From the NCBI GenBank assembly GCA_002418285.1, contig DIDT01000048.1:1-49476 (forward strand): a DNA stretch of 49,476 nt, read 5' to 3'. Both the position numbers and the translations under genes were made by a program. Below are positions 44,300-49,476 of this stretch, piece by piece. The notes below the pieces were generated by a model. The model saw nothing but the letters and a program-made list of their open reading frames with translations, ran no database searches and was not told where the DNA came from. Source of the stretch: Phycisphaerales bacterium UBA5793. Lineage in GTDB: Bacteria > Planctomycetota > Phycisphaerae > Phycisphaerales > UBA5793. Positions within the stretch are counted from its first letter, which is position 1, and every line of letters starts with the position of its first letter.

Positions 44300-44980
44300 G
44301 TGGATTATCGCATCATCAACATCGGCACCCTCGCGGCTCATCCACTCTGGGGTGAGCGCGGCGAAGTGCGCACCCCTCACGCCACGACGACGCTAATCCG
44401 TGCCGGCGATCGGAACATTCTCATCGATCCTTCTCTGCCGGCTGAGATTCTCGAAGCCCGGCTGCGCGAGCGCTGCGGCTTTGGAGCCGAGCAGGTGACG
44501 CATGTCTTTCTCACGTCGTTCCGCCCCGATCTCCGCCGCGGTCTGCATCTGTTTGATGGGGCCACGTGGTGGATCTCGGAGTTGGAGCGCGAGGCGGTGG
44601 GGCAGGGGATGGTGGCGCAGTTTGAGCAAGCACGAGATGAGGGCGAATTCGAACTGGCCGATCTGATGCGATCCGAGATTGCGCTGCTGCGCCGTTTTGA
44701 ACCCGCACCTGATCATCTTGCCGATCGCGTCGATCTCTTTCCCCTCCCGGGTCGCACCCCCGGCAGCGCGGGGCTGCTGTTGCCGCTTCCTCGCTACACG
44801 GCACTCGTTTGCGGCGATGCGATCGCGACGGTTGAACATCTCGAAAAAGGGCAGGTGCTTGCGGACTGCTTCAACATCGAGCAGGCGCTCGAGTCCTTCT
44901 CCGAGGCAATCGAGATTGCCGATCTGCTCATCCTCGGCCGGGATAATGTGGTGGTGAACCCGACGCGTCGGCCGTTCTAG
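44300..44980 (+). CDS. MBL-fold protein with degenerate metal site
   Basis: A 226-residue protein starting at the GTG at 44300, with GAGG seven bases upstream. The fold is metallo-beta-lactamase: ATTTLIRAGDRNILIDPSLP opens it, and THVFLTSFRPDLRRG occupies the position of the metal motif. Against the usual THxHxDH this reads TSFRPDL (72-78), so all three histidines are replaced (Ser73, Arg75, Leu78). Later elements PGRTPGSAGLLLP and LVCGDAIATVEH (His and Asp partly kept) remain. It is therefore probably non-catalytic or binds metal differently. Divergent from the glucosidase gene and 29 bases before thiE. Confidence 0.8.
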   Translation: MDYRIINIGTLAAHPLWGERGEVRTPHATTTLIRAGDRNILIDPSLPAEILEARLRERCGFGAEQVTHVFLTSFRPDLRRGLHLFDGATWWISELEREAVGQGMVAQFEQARDEGEFELADLMRSEIALLRRFEPAPDHLADRVDLFPLPGRTPGSAGLLLPLPRYTALVCGDAIATVEHLEKGQVLADCFNIEQALESFSEAIEIADLLILGRDNVVVNPTRRPF

Positions 44981-45009
44981 CGAATCGTCGCAGCGCATAG
45001 CATACTGAG

Positions 45010-46041
45010 ATGAACCGCTCACCCGCCCGGATTCTGGACGCCAACGCCAATCGCGCGCGCGAAGCCCTGCGCGTGATGGAGGATTATGCTCGCTTTATCG
45101 TCGATGACGCCGACCTCTCGGCGAGATTGAAGCGAATTCGACACGAATTGCGAACGGCGCTGGACCAGCTTCCGCCTGGCTGGCTCGAGGCCAATCGCGA
45201 TACGCCAGGCGATATTGGCAAAACGATCAAGACCGAGTCGGAAACGAACCGCAAGGACGCGGCAGCCATCGTCATTGCTGCCGGCAAGCGATTGGGTGAA
45301 TCGCTGCGCAGCATCGAGGAGTATCTCAAACCCATCAACACGGGGGCCGCAGCAACGATCGAGGCGTTGCGCTATCGCGCGTACGACGTAGAGCAGCGAT
45401 TGCAGCAGCGACTGGGAACACTGACCTGCCCGCAATGGCGCGTGTGCGTGCTGCTCACCGAATCGCTCTGCTCCCGGCCGTGGATCGAAGTGCTCGACGC
45501 CGCGATCGAAGGTGGAGCCGACTGTATTCAACTGCGCGAGAAGAACCTTGAAGACGGCAAACTGCTCGGTCACGCCACCGTCGTCGTTGATCGCTGTAGC
45601 GCGGCGGGTGTCGCCAGTATCATCAACGATCGTGCTGATGTGGCGCTGCTCGTCGGCGCGACGGGCGTCCATCTGGGGCAGACCGACCTGCCCGTCGGCC
45701 ACGTTCGGCGACTAGCGGGGCGGCAATTGGTCGTCGGTATCTCCACCAGCACGCTGGCTCAGGCCGAGGCTGCGGCGAAGGCCGGGGCAGACTACTGCGG
45801 CGTCGGTCCGATGTTCCACACCACAACCAAGGACAAGCCACACCTCGCCGGACCGAAGTATCTAAGCGAGTACATCAGGCATGTGCCGCTGCCCCACCTT
45901 GCTATCGGCGGCATTACAAGCGCCAACGTGGCACAACTCACAGCGGTCGGCGTGGGGGGTGTGGCGGTGAGTTCATTCGTCTGCGCCAGCGAAGATCCCG
46001 CCGGCGCCGTGCGATGTCTGCGCGAGGCCATGAACGCATGA
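45010..46041 (+). CDS. thiE: Thiamine-phosphate synthase with N-terminal ThiD2 domain
   Basis: ThiE joins HMP-pyrophosphate and the thiazole phosphate to give thiamine phosphate. The 343-residue product has an N-terminal helical ThiD2-type domain (1-130: RSPARILDANANRAREALRV, the YARFIVDD region, and RSIEEYLKPI) before the TIM-barrel ThiE part: QLREKNL at 174-180, INDRADVALLVGATGVHLGQ and GVGPMFHTTTK, then GGITSANVAQL. This fusion is a known architecture. Only 29 bases separate it from the MBL-fold gene; no TPP riboswitch is visible in that gap. Its stop overlaps an ATG at 46038 that could start the next gene. Confidence 0.94.
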   Translation: MNRSPARILDANANRAREALRVMEDYARFIVDDADLSARLKRIRHELRTALDQLPPGWLEANRDTPGDIGKTIKTESETNRKDAAAIVIAAGKRLGESLRSIEEYLKPINTGAAATIEALRYRAYDVEQRLQQRLGTLTCPQWRVCVLLTESLCSRPWIEVLDAAIEGGADCIQLREKNLEDGKLLGHATVVVDRCSAAGVASIINDRADVALLVGATGVHLGQTDLPVGHVRRLAGRQLVVGISTSTLAQAEAAAKAGADYCGVGPMFHTTTKDKPHLAGPKYLSEYIRHVPLPHLAIGGITSANVAQLTAVGVGGVAVSSFVCASEDPAGAVRCLREAMNA

Positions 46042-46097
46042 CCTCGGCGCTCGCCCCATCACCCAAACCGAGACAAATCGCCTACCATCCGCCTCTG

Positions 46098-46835
46098 ATG
46101 CAGTTGCTCCAGGTCAGCAATCTTGTCAAGACATATGGCCAGCGCGCGGTCGTGGATGGCGTGTCGTTTCACGTCAATCGAGCCGAGATCGTCGGCCTGC
46201 TGGGACGCAACGGTGCCGGCAAGACGACGAGTTTCCGCATGAGCATCGGCATGACCACCGCCGACGGGGGGCAGGTGGTGTTCGACGGGCACGACATCAC
46301 CCACGAGCCGATGTTTCGGCGGGCCAACCGGGGTATGGGCTACCTCAGCCAGGAACCGAGTATCCTCCGCCGCGCCACCGTCGAGCAGAACCTGATGGCG
46401 TTTCTGGAACTTCAGCCCCTGAGCCGCCAGGAGCGCACATCCCGGCTCAACGACCTGCTCGCCCAGTTCGGCCTGACCAAGAACCGCAACCAGTCGTCCA
46501 GGACGCTCTCGGGTGGCGAACGACGTAAACTCGAGATCGCCCGCTGCCTGATCAAAAACCCCGATCTCATCCTCCTTGACGAACCTTTCTCGGGGGTCGA
46601 TCCATTGGCGGTCGAGGATCTGCAGCGTGAGATTCTCCGTCTGCGCGAAGAGCGCGGCATCGCCATGCTTATTACCGACCACAATGTCCTTCAAACGCTT
46701 CGCGTCTGTGATCGGGCCTACATTCTTAATGACGGCCGGATTCTGGCCGAAGGTCCTCCAAAGGACCTGATCCGCGATGAAGTGGTGCGCCGATCCTACC
46801 TCGGCTCGATGTTCCGCGGTGACGAGTTCGATTGA
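46098..46835 (+). CDS. lptB: LptB-type ABC transporter ATP-binding protein
   Basis: A 245-residue ABC ATPase: Walker A GRNGAGKTT at 36-44, Q-loop near YLSQEPSIL, signature LSGGERRKLEIAR at 137-149, Walker B LILLDEPFSGVDP from 157, and H-loop TDHNV. The pattern (no extra C-terminal domain, FSGVDP) matches LptB, which powers lipopolysaccharide export with LptF/LptG. The ATG at 46098 gives MQLLQVSNLVKTYGQRAV, the normal family start; the ATG at 46038, which overlaps the thiE stop, would add 20 residues. lptF, lptG and lptA are not in the window; the match to LptB over a branched-chain amino acid LivG/F type is supported by the SQEPSIL and DLIRDEVVRRSYLG segments. Confidence 0.85.
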   Translation: MQLLQVSNLVKTYGQRAVVDGVSFHVNRAEIVGLLGRNGAGKTTSFRMSIGMTTADGGQVVFDGHDITHEPMFRRANRGMGYLSQEPSILRRATVEQNLMAFLELQPLSRQERTSRLNDLLAQFGLTKNRNQSSRTLSGGERRKLEIARCLIKNPDLILLDEPFSGVDPLAVEDLQREILRLREERGIAMLITDHNVLQTLRVCDRAYILNDGRILAEGPPKDLIRDEVVRRSYLGSMFRGDEFD

Positions 46836-46854
46836 TTCGGCAGCGAGGCGACGG

Positions 46855-47676
46855 ATGATGACACGCGTGACAGCACGACGGAGCACGATGCTGCTCGCCA
46901 CCGCGCTCACGGCGGTCGGCCTGTCCGGCTGCGGTATCTCGTGGTCAGATCGCGAAGGGATCATTCGTCACGACGGCGTTTATGTCTTTCACGCACCGGG
47001 CATCTCCGGCGATGTGCCGCATGATCACTTCTTTGCAGCCGGCCTTCTCCGCGCGGGCGTCCAGGAAGTGAAGTTTGTTGACTGGACTACGCACTCTCCC
47101 GGCCGCAACCTGATGAACACCGACCTGCATGAAGCGCAGGCCCGCCGGCTGGTCGAGCGGATACGCGGCTTCAAAGCCACGTCGCCCGAAGCGCGCGTGA
47201 TTCTCACCAGCCACAGCGGCGGGGCGGCGATCGCCATCCGTGCCGCCGAATTGCTCGATGTCGGTGAGAACATTGTGGAGCAGGTCTGGCTGCTCGCTCC
47301 GGCCTTATCTCCCGACTATGACTTTGGACCAGCGCTGGAGCGCGTGCCGCGCATTGTGGCGTTCAGTTCGCCCCACGACGGGCTCATCCTCGGGGCCGGC
47401 ACATCGCTCTTTGGCACCTCGGATCGCTACTTTGGCGATGCGGGAGGTCGGGTCGGCTTCGTCTACAACCATCCTCGCTTCGAACAATGGGGCTATGACC
47501 CGACGTGGCTCGAGTTTCGCAATACCGGCGACCATCTACAGGTGCTCAGCCAGCGGTTTGCGTGGCGGGTCATTGGCCCGTCGATGCTCAACTGGATTCC
47601 GCCCACCTTGCCTGCCAACGCGGGGATGGCTGGAGCCGAACAAGAGGCCGCAGCGCCAGCCGCCGCCCAACCATGA
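46855..47676 (+). CDS. Lipoprotein alpha/beta hydrolase
   Basis: A 273-residue protein; GAGG eight bases before the ATG at 46855 (a second ATG follows at 46858). Lipobox LSGC (Cys26). The mature part is an alpha/beta-hydrolase: GVYVFHAPGISGD, a nucleophile elbow TSHSGGAAIAIRAAEL with Ser121 (SxSGG rather than GxSxG), IVAFSSPHDGLILGAG with the possible Asp, and a late His (TGDHLQVL). Ala-rich tail. Likely lipid-anchored esterase or lipase-like protein. It lies 19 bases behind the lptB gene, probably cotranscribed. Confidence 0.82.
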   Translation: MMTRVTARRSTMLLATALTAVGLSGCGISWSDREGIIRHDGVYVFHAPGISGDVPHDHFFAAGLLRAGVQEVKFVDWTTHSPGRNLMNTDLHEAQARRLVERIRGFKATSPEARVILTSHSGGAAIAIRAAELLDVGENIVEQVWLLAPALSPDYDFGPALERVPRIVAFSSPHDGLILGAGTSLFGTSDRYFGDAGGRVGFVYNHPRFEQWGYDPTWLEFRNTGDHLQVLSQRFAWRVIGPSMLNWIPPTLPANAGMAGAEQEAAAPAAAQP

Positions 47677-47708
47677 CCGTCGGACCTCCGACGCTACAAT
47701 CCCCGACT

Positions 47709-48224
47709 ATGACTCCCACGCAGATTGCCGCCCGACTGGGCGAGAAGTTCTCCAGCCACATCACCGCCTCACATCCCGAGGACAAGCACCCGCGCATCCA
47801 CGTCGATGCCCAGAACTGGCGGGTCATCGCCGAGTTCCTCGCCCATGATGAGGCGCTTGCGTTCGACTTCCTGCTGTGCGTTTCCGGCGTCGATTATGTC
47901 GCGGACGACAAACTCTGCGCCGTCTACGACCTGCGATCGATGAAGCAAAAGCACGAGTTTGCCGTCAAGGTCTACACCGATCGCAATGCGCCGTCGATTC
48001 CCAGCGTCGCGGATCTCTGGCCCACCTCCGACTGGCACGAGCGGGAGATCTTCGATATGTTCGGCGTCGACTTCCCCGGCCACACCGACCTGCGCCGCAT
48101 CCTGCTTCCCGAAGACTGGGTCGGCCACCCACTGCGCAAGGACTACGTCTTTCCGCGCGAGTATCACGGCATCCCCGGCTCGTACGAACTCGACTGGCAG
48201 CAGAAGCCCACGTATCCGGGTTGA
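47709..48224 (+). CDS. nuoC: NADH-quinone oxidoreductase subunit C
   Basis: NuoC is the 30-kDa-type peripheral-arm subunit of respiratory complex I. The 171-residue product from the ATG at 47709 ends with the diagnostic block WHEREIFDMFGVDFPGH, then LRRILLPEDWVGHPLRKDY (about 109-146), after an N-terminal domain with FDFLLCVSGVDYVADDKL and VYDLRSMKQKHEFAVKV. Length fits stand-alone NuoC. No nuoA, nuoB or nuoD is adjacent: the flanking genes are a lipoprotein hydrolase and a DUF4286 gene, which is unusual because nuoC is normally inside a nuo cluster. Confidence 0.93.
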   Translation: MTPTQIAARLGEKFSSHITASHPEDKHPRIHVDAQNWRVIAEFLAHDEALAFDFLLCVSGVDYVADDKLCAVYDLRSMKQKHEFAVKVYTDRNAPSIPSVADLWPTSDWHEREIFDMFGVDFPGHTDLRRILLPEDWVGHPLRKDYVFPREYHGIPGSYELDWQQKPTYPG

Positions 48225-48259
48225 GCGCCGCCGATCAGTCTCGCCACGAAGGGAGCCAC

Positions 48260-48595
48260 GTGCTGCTCTACACCGTCGCGTGCGAATTCGACAACGCTGC
48301 AACGGCCCAGGAATGGGTCGATTGGCTTGAACGCGAGCATCTGGCTGATGTCTGCAGGGCCGGCGCGCTTTCGGCCGAGATCATCCGCATGGACGGCGAC
48401 ACGATTCGCTACGAAGTGCATTATCGCTTCCGCAGTCGCACAGAGTTTGAAGTCTACGAGCGTGATCACGCCCCGCGCTTGCGGGCGGAGGGCCTGAAGC
48501 ACTTCCCATTGGAGCTCGGCTTGCGCTATGCGCGATCGACCGGCGAGGTCATTGCGATTCACGAGCCCGCCGCGCCGCGCCTCGGTCAGCTTTGA
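48260..48595 (+). CDS. DUF4286 family protein
   Basis: A 111-residue protein starting at the GTG at 48260, five bases after GGGAG. The frame is open further upstream, but the DUF4286 similarity starts here: VLLYTVACEFDNAATAQEWV, the WLEREHLADVCRAGALSAEI segment and RYEVHYRFRSRTEFEVYERD. A small alpha-beta, ferredoxin-like protein of unknown function. It lies 35 bases behind nuoC and its last 47 bases overlap the end of the convergent pseudouridine synthase gene. Confidence 0.85.
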   Translation: MLLYTVACEFDNAATAQEWVDWLEREHLADVCRAGALSAEIIRMDGDTIRYEVHYRFRSRTEFEVYERDHAPRLRAEGLKHFPLELGLRYARSTGEVIAIHEPAAPRLGQL

Positions 48596-49403
48596 CGGGC
48601 TTTGCCATGCCCGCTGCCTTGCGCAGAGAGCTGACTTCGGTCGCCCGCAACATGCGCCATTGCCCGGCCGCCACGCCGCTGAGCTTCAGCGGACCGAGCC
48701 CGACGCGTTTGAGCTTGCGCACGGGGTGTTCCAGGGCCGCCATCATGCGGCGGATCTGCCGATTGCGCCCCTCGCGCAGTTCCATGAGCAGGTGGGTCCG
48801 ATCGCGGTCGCGCTTGAGGAGCTTGAGTCGCACGCCTTCGGTGCGCTCGGCCTTGTTTCGTTTGCGGTCATACAGCACGAGGCCGCGTTGCAGTGCCGCC
48901 ACACCTTCCGGATCCAGGCTGCCCTTGATGACGACTTCGTACATCTTGTGAACTTCGTAACGTGGATGGGTGAGGCGGTTGGCCAGCTCGCCGTCATTGG
49001 TCAGCAGCAGCAGTCCGGTCGAATCGGCATCAAGCCGACCGATGCAGAAGAGGCGCGGCGCACCGGGCAGCACGACCAGGTCGATAGCCCGGCGCCGGCC
49101 GTAGGGATCGGCATTCGTGGACACGACGTTGGTTGGCTTGTTGAGCATCACGTAAAAGTGATCGACCGGCCGATCGGTCTTGCGTTTGCGAATCGGATGG
49201 CCGTCTACTTCGATGCGGTCCTTGACGGGATCTACCCACGCGGGGAGCGACTCGATAAATATGCCGTTCACGCTGACCCGGCGTTCTTCGATGAGTTCCT
49301 CGCAGTGGCGGCGCGAGTCGATGCCCGCCTCGGCCAGGGCCTTCTGAATGCGGATGCCGCGGGTCTTGTCGGAATAGGGTCGAGTTTCGCGGCGTCGTGG
49401 CAT
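48549..49403 (-). CDS. RsuA/RluB-family pseudouridine synthase
   Basis: A 284-residue enzyme that converts specific uridines in rRNA to pseudouridine. An N-terminal S4 RNA-binding domain (about 17-70: IRIQKALAEAGIDSRRHCEE, RRVSVNG) precedes the catalytic domain with FYVMLNKPTNVVST, the active-site GRLDADSTGLLLLTNDG (D125), and GRNRQIRRMMAAL near the end. The ATG at 49403 is used; an upstream frame to 49445 adds 14 unconserved residues. Whether it is RluB, RluE or RsuA cannot be told from motifs alone; the S4 domain favours RluB/RsuA over RluE. Its 3' end overlaps the DUF4286 gene by 47 bases. Confidence 0.93.
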   Translation of the reverse strand: MPRRRETRPYSDKTRGIRIQKALAEAGIDSRRHCEELIEERRVSVNGIFIESLPAWVDPVKDRIEVDGHPIRKRKTDRPVDHFYVMLNKPTNVVSTNADPYGRRRAIDLVVLPGAPRLFCIGRLDADSTGLLLLTNDGELANRLTHPRYEVHKMYEVVIKGSLDPEGVAALQRGLVLYDRKRNKAERTEGVRLKLLKRDRDRTHLLMELREGRNRQIRRMMAALEHPVRKLKRVGLGPLKLSGVAAGQWRMLRATEVSSLRKAAGMAKPVKADRGAARRARESQ

Positions 49404-49476
49404 GGGGCAATGGTAGGTCAGACGGCGTGATTCACGTCGAAGCACGCCACCCGCCGTAGCGGGACGATCAAAACTG

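Noticed and set aside
44981..45009. Possible TPP riboswitch before thiE
   Set aside because: Only 29 bases separate thiE from the upstream gene, too short for the element, and no THI-box motif is present.

Overview
The window is high-GC, gene-dense chromosomal DNA with no sign of phage, transposon, plasmid or CRISPR. Its gene content suggests a Planctomycetota bacterium, most likely of the class Phycisphaerae. The evidence is: pseudopilin-like (GspG-type) modules fused to unrelated proteins, a PadR regulator translationally coupled to a membrane protein with a PadR-associated (HAAS-like) prefix domain, large secreted proteins sharing a C-terminal Cys-containing module, and zinc-ribbon membrane proteins. 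lpxA and an lptB-type ATPase point to a diderm envelope with lipid A. The taxonomic call is inference from gene style, not from a marker search.

Layout. 1-2.0 kb: two membrane proteins (the first cut by the window edge). 2.0-9.98 kb: TypA GTPase, a secreted sialidase-like beta-propeller, a minus-strand galE-mtnA pair, a YqaA/DedA-like membrane protein, an orphan ExbB/TolQ channel protein and a TraB-like protein carrying an inserted pseudopilin-like domain. 10.2-13.5 kb: two secreted proteins (CHRD + sorbosone-dehydrogenase-like; a beta-rich protein) that end in the same ~100-residue module, each followed by a hairpin terminator. 13.5-18.0 kb: ispG and a methyltransferase, then a membrane protein whose two ends look like the two halves of an acyl carrier protein in swapped order, then a WalJ/YycJ-like hydrolase. 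18.2-22.7 kb: a secreted FG-GAP protein with a related C-terminal module, lpxA, lipB, a lipoprotein and a TPR protein. 22.8-25.1 kb: PadR operator, PadR and its membrane partner. 25.2-28.5 kb: aroC, a small conserved-looking protein, a thioredoxin-fold protein, a small membrane protein and a cupin. 29.0-36.3 kb: a DUF11 lipoprotein, DUF2332, a VOC protein, glyA, and two tandem secreted beta-helix paralogues of which only one keeps the C-terminal module. 36.5-41.4 kb: a tightly coupled run groES-like/aroA/phr/secreted hydrolase. 41.4-49.4 kb: a large GH63-like glucosidase, a degenerate metallo-beta-lactamase-fold protein, thiE (ThiD2 fusion), lptB-like, a lipoprotein hydrolase, nuoC, a DUF4286 protein and an RsuA/RluB pseudouridine synthase.

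Functionally the window mixes housekeeping metabolism (shikimate, isoprenoid, lipoate, thiamine, one-carbon, methionine salvage), envelope biogenesis and a set of secreted proteins. The most notable observations are the permuted acyl-carrier-protein-like membrane protein (15870-17150), the shared C-terminal module of four secreted proteins, and the two proteins that have borrowed a pseudopilin-like domain. No tRNA, rRNA, riboswitch or mobile element was recognised.
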